Positions 44,388 to 51,489 of a stretch of DNA of 64,000 nt are shown here, in pieces. Origin of the DNA: a virus; IMG/VR virus record IMGVR_UViG_3300047094_001400, positions 1-64,000 of that record; one strand, given 5' to 3'. The notes beneath the pieces were generated by a model. The model ran no database searches and was not told the DNA's origin. It was given only the letters and a program-made list of their open reading frames with translations. How positions within the stretch are numbered: the stretch's first letter is position 1; the number at the start of each line of letters is the position of its first letter. Made by a program: the position numbers and the translations under genes.

Positions 44388-44418
44388 TTGTTTCTTAACA
44401 AGAGGGTTCGTATATTTG
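44388..44418 (+). promoter_or_regulatory. Promoter for the HNH gene
   Basis: TTG at 44388-44390, 20 bases, TATATTTG at 44411-44418, 20 bases before the ATG at 44439. It supports this ATG over the in-frame TTG at 44388, which lies inside the promoter. Confidence 0.65.
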
Positions 44419-44438
44419 TGACTACAAAATATAAGTAT

Positions 44439-44852
44439 ATGAAAAGATTTTTTGACAAAGTAGAAAAGACTGATACTTGCTGGTTGTGGACAGCAGCTAT
44501 TAGAGGGAAAACAGGATATGGTGCATTTAAACTTAATAGCAAAGTTATAGATGCACATCGTATATCTTATGAATTACATAATGGTGTAATTCCTAATGGA
44601 ATGTATGTTTGTCACACTTGTGATAATAGAAAATGTGTAAACCCTAATCATTTATTTTTAGGTTCTCCTAAAAATAATTGGCAAGATGGATTTGATAAAC
44701 AAAGAATTAAACCATTAGGAGGAATAGATACAGAGAAATTAAAAAAACATCCAAGTAGAGGTGCTTATCTAAGAGGATGTAGATGTGATGAATGTAAAGC
44801 TATCAATAACATGATGGTTAAAAGATATAGGGAAGGATTAAAAAATAAATAA
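44439..44852 (+). CDS. HNH homing-type endonuclease
   Basis: A 137-residue HNH nuclease: HRISYELHNGVIPNGMYVC, then CDNRKCVNPNHLFLGSPKNN, the beta-beta-alpha metal finger with His and Cys pairs (HNH_3 type), and a C-terminal basic Cys motif GAYLRGCRCDECKA that I associate with DNA recognition in such enzymes. It is far more AT-rich than its neighbours downstream and has its own promoter, both typical of a mobile selfish gene. It lies next to a damaged tRNA, which may be its insertion site or remnant. Confidence 0.85.
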   Translation: MKRFFDKVEKTDTCWLWTAAIRGKTGYGAFKLNSKVIDAHRISYELHNGVIPNGMYVCHTCDNRKCVNPNHLFLGSPKNNWQDGFDKQRIKPLGGIDTEKLKKHPSRGAYLRGCRCDECKAINNMMVKRYREGLKNK

Positions 44853-44882
44853 TTCTGTCCTGACTACTAAAGATAAAAACAA

Positions 44883-45080
44883 ATGACACAATTCGACATC
44901 ATCCACCTAATCCGCACCACCAGAGCCGAAAAGGGGTATAAGCAAACCGACATGGCTGAAATGCTAAACATGAACTTGTTGGCATACCAGCGACTTGAAC
45001 AGGGCAAGACCCAACTGCCCGTGTTCAGGATGTTGCAGATATTTAACTTGTTGGGGATTGAGATAAAATTGAGCAAATGA
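44883..45080 (+). CDS. XRE-family helix-turn-helix protein
   Basis: A 65-residue protein that is nearly all one Cro/C1-type domain: IRTTRAEKGYKQTDMAEMLN, the recognition helix MNLLAYQRLEQG, and a last helix with MLQIFNLLGIEI. It binds DNA as a small repressor. The next gene starts four bases before its stop (ATGA), so it is coupled to the DnaA-domain-like protein. It may control that gene or the small-gene cluster that follows. Confidence 0.75.
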   Translation: MTQFDIIHLIRTTRAEKGYKQTDMAEMLNMNLLAYQRLEQGKTQLPVFRMLQIFNLLGIEIKLSK

Positions 45081-45511
45081 CAACCTACCAAATCTGCGTA
45101 AAATTGTACGGACAAGCCACCGTAGACCAATGGCTTCTGAGCAAGATGGAAGAGATACCACCGCCAACGATTCAACTCGATATGTTTAACGGCTTTATCA
45201 GGTCGTTTGATGTAACCAAACGCACCACCAGACAATACGAGGTAGTTCGGATTCCAGAGCGAAAAATGACGATGGAGGATGTCATCAGTTCCCAGCGATA
45301 CGATGCGGTGAATGTCCGGTTCGTGCTGGTCAAATACTTTGTGGATAATTACCCAAATTACGACTTCAATATGATTGGATTGGTTTTCGGAGGCAAAGAC
45401 CAAAGCACCATACGCCACGCATATCAGGAGGCTTGTAATCGCTTGGATATAGGCGACCCAGATACAATCGAGGCGTGGCAAAGATTAATGGATTTTGTGA
45501 AACATAAATAA
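45077..45511 (+). CDS. DnaA domain IV-like DNA-binding protein
   Basis: A 144-residue protein whose second half matches the DNA-binding domain of DnaA: VRFVLVKYFVDNYPNYDFN, then MIGLVFGGKDQSTIRHAYQEA, where DnaA has IGxxFGGRDHSTV.HA. The AAA+ ATPase part is absent. Standalone domain IV proteins could bind DnaA boxes, competing with or guiding the host initiator. The first half is unlike anything I recognise. It overlaps the XRE gene and probably acts with it in replication timing. Confidence 0.7.
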   Translation: MTTYQICVKLYGQATVDQWLLSKMEEIPPPTIQLDMFNGFIRSFDVTKRTTRQYEVVRIPERKMTMEDVISSQRYDAVNVRFVLVKYFVDNYPNYDFNMIGLVFGGKDQSTIRHAYQEACNRLDIGDPDTIEAWQRLMDFVKHK

Positions 45512-45532
45512 ATTAAACCCGTATAAACTATC

Positions 45533-45721
45533 ATGGCAAAGAAAGAACCAAAATTAAAGCACATAGTAATTATTGGAAAGTTCGATGATGGCAATTGCCG
45601 TCAAGTATTAATTAATCCAAAAACTCAGGATGTCGTATTGTCTGCGATAGTTGCATGCGAAGGTAGTGTTAGAGTACTTGATAAAGTTATTGATAATATT
45701 GACATTGAAATACCTGAATAA
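45533..45721 (+). CDS. Small protein, unknown
   Basis: A 62-residue protein (KHIVIIGKFDDGNCRQVLIN beta start, acidic end). Its leader carries AACCCGTATAAA a few bases before ATG, a motif shared with the genes at 45752 and 47076. Confidence 0.55.
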   Translation: MAKKEPKLKHIVIIGKFDDGNCRQVLINPKTQDVVLSAIVACEGSVRVLDKVIDNIDIEIPE

Positions 45722-45751
45722 CCTTTTCACTTCAACCCCGTATAAACCAAT

Positions 45752-46234
45752 ATGACACCTTTCAACACCACTATCACCGAAACGCACCCAGACAACTTAG
45801 ACTGGCTGTATCATTTCCAACTTCCAGATGGTCGAACCGCTTATATCGAGCCACACTCGATTGACCACTCCAATCCGTACAAGTACCATTCATTCCTGCT
45901 GAATGACATCAGGAATAACAAGGTATTGGAAATCAGGCAGGGTATAATAACCCCGAAACAAGCCTATCGGGACTGGTTCGTGATGCCGTTTCATACCGAC
46001 CGCAAATACTTCTTCCAGTTAATCATGCCTGAACTAATTATTGACGGCTGGGACATTGACGAACTGCTCAAAATGGAGAAGGAGTTTAATTATTCAGGAC
46101 ACAACGCTTTCAAACTATACCGCAACGACTACGGGCATACCTGCTACGATGTCGAAGCGATTGATAGAAACTACACCGGCATAGATGGCTGGTACATTGG
46201 AATCATAAAAGACAAGGAGGTTCAAGATGTTTGA
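45752..46234 (+). CDS. Protein of small-gene cluster, unknown
   Basis: A 160-residue protein, aromatic-rich and acidic (DWLYHFQLPDGRTAYIEPHS, KYFFQLIMPELIIDGWDIDE). No membrane segment or enzyme motif. Its leader has ACCCCGTATAAACC before the start codon. GC content is higher than in the preceding HNH gene. It overlaps the next gene by eight bases. Confidence 0.55.
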   Translation: MTPFNTTITETHPDNLDWLYHFQLPDGRTAYIEPHSIDHSNPYKYHSFLLNDIRNNKVLEIRQGIITPKQAYRDWFVMPFHTDRKYFFQLIMPELIIDGWDIDELLKMEKEFNYSGHNAFKLYRNDYGHTCYDVEAIDRNYTGIDGWYIGIIKDKEVQDV

Positions 46235-46508
46235 GATAAACGGCAAAATATATACAGAACGCCCACAACAACCTAAAAAGAAAACCAGAATAGGTAGGAT
46301 TGAACTTATGGCAATGGCAATGACTTACATTAATCTGTACAATTACGGAGGCTCAAATTATACCAGACCTTTTCCGAAATTAAAAAATAGTTTGGTTGAA
46401 GAATTTAGGCTCATTCAAGAAAAAAAATCAAGCCTTTCAAGAGCCGAAAGAAAAATGATTGAAAGTCGATTTCATACAGTTTATCAGGAGGTGCAAGATG
46501 AGAACTAA
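46227..46508 (+). CDS. Small basic protein, unknown
   Basis: A 93-residue basic, helical protein (RPQQPKKKTRIGRIELMAMA, then ELSRAERK-like SSLSRAERKMIESRF). It overlaps the previous gene by eight bases and the next by 11. Function unknown. Confidence 0.5.
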   Translation: MFEINGKIYTERPQQPKKKTRIGRIELMAMAMTYINLYNYGGSNYTRPFPKLKNSLVEEFRLIQEKKSSLSRAERKMIESRFHTVYQEVQDEN

Positions 46509-46806
46509 CCCATACACTTACCGATTCGGCTACAAGATAGCCACATACCCCCTTGCCGTGCTTTGTATCGCATTATCTTTCGCTTGGATAAGTACAAGTA
46601 TCAGTCGGGATAATTCAAGAGAAATGGAGATGTTTTGGCGTTCCGGCTACATTGAAAGTCGGGCGATGCTGAACTATTCGATTCGGGAGAAGGATATATT
46701 GATTGATGTTATTACCGCTCAAGAATCGGGCATATGCGAAATATACTGCGAGCATATCAGGCAGTTTAAGATTGAACATGCAAAGAGACACGGGAATGAC
46801 AACTAA
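46498..46806 (+). CDS. Small membrane protein
   Basis: A 102-residue protein with one N-terminal membrane segment (IATYPLAVLCIALSFAWIST) and a charged, helical outer part. ATG at 46498 is chosen since the upstream in-frame ATG (46459) lies deep in the previous gene. Probably an inner-membrane protein with a periplasmic or cytosolic helical tail. Confidence 0.5.
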   Translation: MRTNPYTYRFGYKIATYPLAVLCIALSFAWISTSISRDNSREMEMFWRSGYIESRAMLNYSIREKDILIDVITAQESGICEIYCEHIRQFKIEHAKRHGNDN

Positions 46807-47053
46807 AACCCTATCCAGTGGCATCCGCATTGACGACAACAGGTCGATTAATTGTGGCGTGTCAATATCGAATCAGAATAACCCGATGTATCTGCTTTGG
46901 TACGATTCAGGAAGAAACGAGTTCGCATTCACGATAAAAACCACTGAAAATGTTTACTACATGGACGACCTGAACGACTACATCAACGCCCTTGCCGATA
47001 TAATTCAGGCAATGGCTGAGGCGAATGAGTTTGTAAATAATGTAACAAAGTAA
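46796..47053 (+). CDS. Small protein, unknown
   Basis: An 85-residue beta-rich protein (YLLWYDSGRNEFAFTIKTTE, then an acidic helix YMDDLNDYINALADIIQAMA). ATG at 46796 is preferred; 46778 is possible. It overlaps the membrane gene by 11 bases. No family recognised. Confidence 0.5.
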   Translation: MTTKTLSSGIRIDDNRSINCGVSISNQNNPMYLLWYDSGRNEFAFTIKTTENVYYMDDLNDYINALADIIQAMAEANEFVNNVTK

Positions 47054-47075
47054 CACCAAACCCGTATAAAGTAAT

Positions 47076-47423
47076 ATGAACGAACAAACTAAACTCGAAA
47101 TCCTGTGTGCGTATTTGCCGTATGGGGTGGAATGCCTTATAGATGGCACAATTACGGCACAAATGCACTCTGTTTATTCAGATGGCACTTGCACATTTCA
47201 CGACATAGTCGAGTCGGAACAAGGCTTTAAATCAGTTCAACCCATCCTGCGCCACCCGAACGATATGACGGAGGAGGAGTTGGGTAATGTATATGAAATA
47301 TGGGATAGCACTACGGAGGTCATTGATATGGCTACCAAATACCTCCGCTACCTATGGTCTATCCACATCGACACATTCGGAGCGATTGAGGCAGGGTGGG
47401 CAATAAGGAAAGAAACTAATTAA
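47076..47423 (+). CDS. Protein of small-gene cluster, unknown
   Basis: A 115-residue protein (KLEILCAYLPYGVECLIDGT, then MTEEELGNVYEIWDSTTEVI). It resembles a small-gene type often seen in Bacteroidota phages and plasmids, but I cannot name it. Its leader has AAACCCGTATAAA, shared with two other genes in this cluster. Confidence 0.55.
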   Translation: MNEQTKLEILCAYLPYGVECLIDGTITAQMHSVYSDGTCTFHDIVESEQGFKSVQPILRHPNDMTEEELGNVYEIWDSTTEVIDMATKYLRYLWSIHIDTFGAIEAGWAIRKETN

Positions 47424-47430
47424 ACCAGAT

Positions 47431-47970
47431 ATGACACCAAACGAAATCCAAAACCAAATCAATCAACTCCAAGCCGAGTTGGACAAACTCAAAAAAGCCG
47501 ACACTTACTTTCCCGAATTGGGCGAGGTTGTATGGGTATCGGACGACTTAGAAGAGTGGCATAAGCGAATCTTCATCAAGTTCCTTGGCTTCAAATCCAG
47601 TCCGTACAAATGCGTCTGGGAAAACAAATCCAACACGACCAAGAACTATCTGCTTGGGAAAAATTACATCACCTCAGACTGGGCTTATTGTCGCAGGATG
47701 GATGGGGAGATTATTCCGTTCGGTCGGGACAAGTCAATCCAATACCATGTTGCCGTACACGAGGCGGTAACAACCGAACCGAACCCATACAGCGTTGATT
47801 GGTCAAATGCTCCTGAGTGGGCGGAATTTCATATGTACGATGAGACTAAAAGCGGCTATTTTAAAGGGTGGGTTACGAGAGGTTGTTTTTGGAGCGGCTG
47901 TTTCGCACCATCCGGCTTCACCCTCCCCACCGGATTAGATTGGAAATTATCCAAAACAACACGACCATGA
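47431..47970 (+). CDS. Protein of small-gene cluster with N-terminal coiled coil
   Basis: A 179-residue protein: a short N-terminal coiled coil (EIQNQINQLQAELDKLKKAD) followed by a Trp-rich beta domain (VVWVSDDLEEWHKRIFIKFL, CRRMDGEIIPFGRDKS). Phage proteins with this layout are often of unknown function but widespread. It overlaps the next gene by four bases (ATGA). Confidence 0.55.
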   Translation: MTPNEIQNQINQLQAELDKLKKADTYFPELGEVVWVSDDLEEWHKRIFIKFLGFKSSPYKCVWENKSNTTKNYLLGKNYITSDWAYCRRMDGEIIPFGRDKSIQYHVAVHEAVTTEPNPYSVDWSNAPEWAEFHMYDETKSGYFKGWVTRGCFWSGCFAPSGFTLPTGLDWKLSKTTRP

Positions 47971-48155
47971 CAATCTGGATTAACAACACCGAATACTTCG
48001 TCAGTGCCGACCTATTCCCCGGCTACGACCTTGAACGATTGGCGAGGTGGTTCAGCAAGAACCGACCTAACCAAGACATGCAAGCGTTTGTTCAGTTCTG
48101 GCAGAACCGAATCAGTGGGGCAGATGATAGTTTCAAAGAGATGATTGTACTATGA
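47967..48155 (+). CDS. Small protein, unknown
   Basis: A 62-residue protein (MTIWINNTEYFVSADLFPGY, ending DDSFKEMIVL), start coupled to the previous stop by ATGA and ended by another ATGA with the next gene. Its sequence looks like a compact helical domain. Function unknown. Confidence 0.55.
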   Translation: MTIWINNTEYFVSADLFPGYDLERLARWFSKNRPNQDMQAFVQFWQNRISGADDSFKEMIVL

Positions 48156-48271
48156 AACGGAACGAATACATCAAAGCATTTTATTCGCTCGGTATAACGA
48201 TACCGGCACTCGCTCAGGCGTATAACCTTCCTGAATATTATGTTGAACGAATTGTAAAGTATGGGAAATAA
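48152..48271 (+). CDS. Mini helix-turn-helix protein, 39 residues
   Basis: A very short frame coupled by ATGA to the gene before it. It reads as a single helix-turn-helix (IKAFYSLGITIPALAQAYNL, ending PEYYVERIVKYGK). It may be a minimal DNA-binding or regulatory peptide. The ATGA coupling and the sensible helix pattern support it. Confidence 0.5.
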   Translation: MKRNEYIKAFYSLGITIPALAQAYNLPEYYVERIVKYGK

Positions 48272-48272
48272 T

Positions 48273-48470
48273 ATGACAAAACGATTTAAAATTGAACCCG
48301 ACCTTACCTGCCCTGAGTTGGCTGGGTATAAGTTGCCACAGATTGAACGCACCCCGATTGCGATTGAGGTGGAGATGGACTCAACAAAAAGTTTATTAGG
48401 CGTTTGGACTGGATTTGTTCCAGCATTAAACCCAGACGGAACGGTGAAAGGGAGGTATATTTATGAGTAA
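48273..48470 (+). CDS. Small protein, unknown
   Basis: A 65-residue protein (start MTKRFKIEPDLTCPELAGYK, end YIYE). Overlaps the next gene by eight bases. No family recognised. Confidence 0.5.
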   Translation: MTKRFKIEPDLTCPELAGYKLPQIERTPIAIEVEMDSTKSLLGVWTGFVPALNPDGTVKGRYIYE

Positions 48471-48696
48471 ACAGCAAACCGCAGTGGAGTGGTTATTGGA
48501 AAATATGCCAGAAGATTATATGGCATCTATTCCTTATGAACTTGCAGAACAAGCCACCCAAATGAACCGAGAGCAGATAGAGCAAGCCTTTATAAAAGGG
48601 AATGAATTCGTTCCTAAATGGAAAATAAATGGTGTGCCATATATTGAATCTGAACAATATTATGAACAAACCTATGGAACTACAAAAAGCAGTTGA
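48463..48696 (+). CDS. Small acidic helical protein, unknown
   Basis: A 77-residue protein starting with QTAVEWLLENMPEDYM, a helix typical of small Bacteroidota phage proteins that begin TAVEWL. The end is Tyr-rich. Overlaps the next gene by about 35 bases. Function unknown. Confidence 0.55.
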   Translation: MSKQQTAVEWLLENMPEDYMASIPYELAEQATQMNREQIEQAFIKGNEFVPKWKINGVPYIESEQYYEQTYGTTKSS

Positions 48697-48853
48697 CATC
48701 TTAATGCACCTGCACCGCCATAAACTTGGCAAAGCAGACAAGCCAAATTGCACCGATGCGGAGATTAACACAGCGAGGAATGTGTTGATGCACTATAATA
48801 ATTTGCAAAGAACTATCGTTGCCGGACGAACAACCGGAGTAAGTAAGTTATGA
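48662..48853 (+). CDS. Small helical protein, unknown
   Basis: A 63-residue protein (PMELQKAVDILMHLHRHKLG, then CTDAEINTARNVLMHY). ATG at 48674 is an alternative. Its 3' end lies in a 23-base direct repeat that is copied upstream of the gene at 49114. Confidence 0.5.
   Translation: MNKPMELQKAVDILMHLHRHKLGKADKPNCTDAEINTARNVLMHYNNLQRTIVAGRTTGVSKL
48831..48853 (+). repeat. 23-base direct repeat, copy 1
   Basis: CAACCGGAGTAAGTAAGTTA plus TGA. It recurs unchanged at 49095-49117; each copy includes the first bases of a small membrane-protein gene. A shortened ACCGGAGTAA appears again near 49317. Confidence 0.85.
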
Positions 48854-49008
48854 GTAAAAACAGATTAAAATATGTATTGACAACAACCTTTTTCTTTTCT
48901 GTTTCAATGATTGGATTTTACCATTCTGTTGGATTCGAAATTACCGTACTTTTTGGTATGGTAATGTTATCTGCTGGAATAGCAAGCATAAGATACGGAG
49001 GCGATTAA
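48850..49008 (+). CDS. Small two-span membrane protein
   Basis: A 52-residue frame, coupled by ATGA to the gene before. Two hydrophobic segments (VLTTTFFFSVSMIGFYHSVG and ITVLFGMVMLSAGIASI) make it a small hairpin membrane protein. Similar in size and start context to the gene at 49114, so one may derive from a local duplication. It could be a toxin-like, exclusion or holin-like peptide; unproven. Confidence 0.55.
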   Translation: MSKNRLKYVLTTTFFFSVSMIGFYHSVGFEITVLFGMVMLSAGIASIRYGGD

Positions 49009-49094
49009 CCGGATTTCTCCGGAACGAAAGAGGACAGCCCTGCTTAATGTGGGGATGTTTTATTTTAGAACAACTCTCAACCACGCATTACCCA

Positions 49095-49117
49095 CAACCG
49101 GAGTAAGTAAGTTATGA
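49095..49117 (+). repeat. 23-base direct repeat, copy 2
   Basis: Exact second copy of the repeat at 48831-48853, ending in the ATGA at the start of the next small membrane-protein gene. The stretch between the genes (49009-49094) holds a CCGG-ATTTCT-CCGG hairpin and a GC stem followed by TTTTATTTT. Confidence 0.85.
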
Positions 49118-49305
49118 AAAAATTATTTAAAAGTATATTTGCGTTCTTTTTGGCATTCCTTGTTTTCCAGTTAATACACAATTACGGGTTATGGATGGCA
49201 GAATTAAAATGGAGTATTTCTGATTCTTCTTTACTTATTCCCGAAACGATTGTTGCTATGTTATTTGCTTTTGTTTTTTATATACTTGGAGAGGATAAAG
49301 ATTAA
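49114..49305 (+). CDS. Small two-span membrane protein
   Basis: A 63-residue protein with two membrane segments (SIFAFFLAFLVFQLIHNYG and ETIVAMLFAFVFYILGE) and short charged ends. Its start lies in the 23-base repeat shared with the upstream membrane-protein gene. Last gene of the plus-strand small-gene cluster, followed by two terminators. Confidence 0.55.
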   Translation: MKKLFKSIFAFFLAFLVFQLIHNYGLWMAELKWSISDSSLLIPETIVAMLFAFVFYILGEDKD

Positions 49306-49333
49306 CCGCAACCCAAACCGGAGTAAAATCATT

Positions 49334-49364
49334 CAACCCCTGCCTAACAAGTAGGGGTTGTTTA
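49334..49364 (+). terminator. Intrinsic terminator
   Basis: Eight-base stem CAACCCCT / AGGGGTTG with a loop of 11 bases, then TTTATT. It closes the plus-strand cluster. Confidence 0.7.
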
Positions 49365-49449
49365 TTACCCGGTGATTTTTAAAAACCGTTTTGCCCCGTT
49401 TTCTCAGGTTTAATCCAACCCGAAATTCAGGACCAAGCAAGGCACAAAA

Positions 49450-49485
49450 AAACCCAAGCTAATTAAAGCCTGGGTTTCTTTTTTT
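49450..49485. terminator. Bidirectional terminator between convergent operons
   Basis: AAACCCAAGC / GCCTGGGTTT with loop TAATTAAA, followed on the plus strand by CTTTTTTT and on the minus strand by a T-rich run. It serves both the plus cluster and the minus-strand operon, whose last gene ends at 49503. Confidence 0.8.
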
Positions 49486-49502
49486 ACTGCCAACCTGAAT
49501 CC

Positions 49503-49709
49503 TTAATAGTCCGGTCTTTTGTTCATCACTACTTCATAAAGATTAATCCATGCCATAAACCAGGTAATCATGAAGCAACTTAGAAACGAATGAATAAGAA
49601 TATCGGAGTAGTAATTGTATCCCCGAATCCGCTTCAGGAATATAGCAAAGACTAAGTAAGTAAGGAACGGTGCCCAATAAATGAGCTGCCAAATGATTAA
49701 TGCTTTCAT
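49503..49709 (-). CDS. Small membrane protein
   Basis: A 68-residue protein with two membrane segments (ALIIWQLIYWAPFLTYLVFA and HSFLSCFMITWFMAWINLY). The start overlaps the stop of the HTH gene (ATGA), which fixes it at 49709 rather than further upstream. Last gene of the minus-strand operon. Confidence 0.55.
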   Translation of the reverse strand: MKALIIWQLIYWAPFLTYLVFAIFLKRIRGYNYYSDILIHSFLSCFMITWFMAWINLYEVVMNKRPDY

Positions 49710-49984
49710 TCTTTGTCCCCCCTTTCCCGTTTGCTCGTTTCCCTTACACGGATAACTAAATCCATTTCTAAGGCATCTAATACTGCCAACAAGGACTTCA
49801 AAGATAGGTTCCTGCCCTGGCATACATTGTAAACAGATACCCTACACATACCCGTTTCCTGCCCTATGGTAGTATTACTTTTTTCTTCCATTCTTTTGGC
49901 TATGGATGTTTTAATCAAAAGATTCTCTAAGAATCTCCGATGTAGGGTTTCAACCCTGTTTGTGAACTGTTCTTTTTTCTTCAT
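49706..49984 (-). CDS. XRE-family helix-turn-helix regulator
   Basis: A 92-residue protein with a Cro/C1-type domain: ENLLIKTSIAKRMEEKS, NTTIGQETGMCRVSVYNVCQG (turn and recognition helix), then LLAVLDALEMDLVIRV. This is the only repressor-like gene of the minus operon and a candidate for binding the operators at 56741-56787; that link is inference. It is coupled by ATGA to the lipoprotein before it and to the membrane gene after it. Confidence 0.7.
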   Translation of the reverse strand: MKKKEQFTNRVETLHRRFLENLLIKTSIAKRMEEKSNTTIGQETGMCRVSVYNVCQGRNLSLKSLLAVLDALEMDLVIRVRETSKRERGDKE

Positions 49985-50241
49985 TGGTTTGAACTTGGAA
50001 TGTAAAAAAAATCATTGTCAATACGGTAAAACTTCACCATTGGAAATTTCTTTCTGTTTCTGGGGACAAACAAAACTTCTGTGGAATCATGGGACAAAAA
50101 GAACCCATACCCTTGTTTGTGGATACTTGCTTGGTGGTAGATCCATTTCTCAGGATAATGAAGCCTCGAAGGTTCATTGTGTTTTGATACTGAACAGGAA
50201 TAAAGAATCCCTGCTGTAAGGAATGCAAATAGTACTTTCAT
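49981..50241 (-). CDS. Small lipoprotein
   Basis: An 86-residue protein with an export signal KVLFAFLTAGILYSC, where Cys16 is the probable lipidation site. The mature part is basic and aromatic with no recognised domain. The ATG at 50241 follows directly after the stop of a 38-residue membrane-protein gene. Third lipoprotein of the phage; likely an envelope modifier. Confidence 0.65.
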   Translation of the reverse strand: MKVLFAFLTAGILYSCSVSKHNEPSRLHYPEKWIYHQASIHKQGYGFFLSHDSTEVLFVPRNRKKFPMVKFYRIDNDFFYIPSSNQ

Positions 50242-50358
50242 TTAGAAATTGAATAAAGTGTGACGAATGACAAATAATCCTGTGAGCAGGATAAGGACAA
50301 CAGTAATTACCTCGTCCCTTGTTAGTGGTTTTGGTGGCCTTGGTTTGAACTTTCTCAT
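50242..50358 (-). CDS. Mini membrane protein, 38 residues
   Basis: A short frame: basic, Pro-rich start (MRKFKPRPPKPLTRDE) then one membrane segment (VITVVLILLTGLFVI). Its stop abuts the ATG of the lipoprotein. The leader directly follows tRNA-like element A and ends ACAAACCTT-ATG. Size, tight coupling and clear membrane pattern support it. Confidence 0.55.
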   Translation of the reverse strand: MRKFKPRPPKPLTRDEVITVVLILLTGLFVIRHTLFNF

Positions 50359-50379
50359 AAGGTTTGTAAATTAAGTTAG

Positions 50380-50429
50380 TTCCGGGAGCAGGAATCGAAC
50401 CTACCTGAATACCCAAATGTAATCCCGGA
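50380..50429 (-). tRNA. Minimal tRNA-like element A (acceptor + T-arm)
   Basis: On the minus strand: TCCGGGA / TCCCGGA acceptor stem (seven perfect pairs), an 18-base linker with no D arm or anticodon arm, and a perfect T-arm GTAGG-TTCGATT-CCTGC with the canonical T-loop; discriminator A. Total about 50 nt, far too short for a normal tRNA. It lies between the clamp gene stop and the start of the 38-residue gene. The structure is what RNase P and RNase Z read on pre-tRNA, so it may be a cutting site in the mRNA. Confidence 0.65.
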
Positions 50430-50440
50430 ATCAAAGAGGA

Positions 50441-51463
50441 TTAAACGGTTTCTTTAATCATTATAGGCATAACTATAAAGTTATCATCAACCCATGCAGC
50501 CCTGTTGGGGGTTGATAGGTTCAAAGTAACTTCAGGACTTTTGCTGTCCTTTAATACCTGAATCAAAAACTTTGCATTGAATCCTGCCAAAAATCCATTT
50601 TCTCCTGTCCATTCGCAAGGAACTGTGGTACTGAATTCCTTTGAGTAATCCATATCCTCAGCAAATAGGCTTAATTTATCCTCAGTGAGCATAAATTTAA
50701 CCATTGGAACAGTTTTATTAGTGTACTTCAAACAAGCCTCTAAGGCCTTAATAATTCCATTTCTGTTAATGGTTACAAAAGTGTTTGTTTTTTCAGGAAG
50801 CACATTCCGATAAGAAGGGAACTTGTCGCACATTAAACGAGTATAAAAGAATCCAAAATCTAAATGAACCTTTGCCCGTGAACAATCTGAATTTACTTCT
50901 ATGGTCCTCGTTGCATTCAGAATTTTATGGACAACCTTTGCCGGAATCACAAAATCGAAATTCCCTTCTTTATGGTATTGGTTAGGTTCTACCTTTAGCC
51001 TGTGTGCATCCGTGGAACAAATATCCTTACCTACAAATATCCCATTCATAGCAGGTTTAAGCTCATCAGTACTTGCAAAGGGGACAAAGCCTGTAAGGTC
51101 CGGAATTGTAGTTTTGAATTCAGGAATGAATTCGGGAATCGAAGGGAATTCAGAATTATTTTCCCCGTAAGACTTCATATTCATTTCTCCTGCTGTGAAT
51201 GTTATTTCGTAGGTTTCATAATCTAAATTCATTTCTACAATTTGATTCCCTAAGGTTTTTAATGTTTCCATAAATTCCTGAAAATTTATACATACTTCAG
51301 GAAGGTTCTTGTATGGAATGTGAATCGTTTGTTCAAGGTTCGTACCAGTAAATCCCTGAGAATCTAATTTCAGGCATTCTATAATAGGTAATTTGTGACG
51401 TTTCGGAATTACCGCCTGCATTGGTGCAAGAATTTTGATAAGGAAGGAAGGATTGATTTTCAT
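50441..51463 (-). CDS. DNA polymerase sliding clamp (beta subunit-like)
   Basis: A 340-residue clamp homologue with the three-domain plan of bacterial beta: INPSFLIKILAPMQAVIPKR, then FQEFMETLKTLGNQIVEM, the turn ENNSEFPSIPEF, PAMNGIFVGKDICSTDAHRL (a very typical beta motif, GI-F--D--STDxHRL), and RNGIIKALEACLKYTNK. It tethers DNA polymerase to DNA. No polymerase gene is in the window, so it may pull host polymerase to phage DNA. It is the central gene of the minus-strand operon. Confidence 0.85.
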   Translation of the reverse strand: MKINPSFLIKILAPMQAVIPKRHKLPIIECLKLDSQGFTGTNLEQTIHIPYKNLPEVCINFQEFMETLKTLGNQIVEMNLDYETYEITFTAGEMNMKSYGENNSEFPSIPEFIPEFKTTIPDLTGFVPFASTDELKPAMNGIFVGKDICSTDAHRLKVEPNQYHKEGNFDFVIPAKVVHKILNATRTIEVNSDCSRAKVHLDFGFFYTRLMCDKFPSYRNVLPEKTNTFVTINRNGIIKALEACLKYTNKTVPMVKFMLTEDKLSLFAEDMDYSKEFSTTVPCEWTGENGFLAGFNAKFLIQVLKDSKSPEVTLNLSTPNRAAWVDDNFIVMPIMIKETV

Positions 51464-51489
51464 TGTTTTTTCGGTTTGAGGTGAAATGA

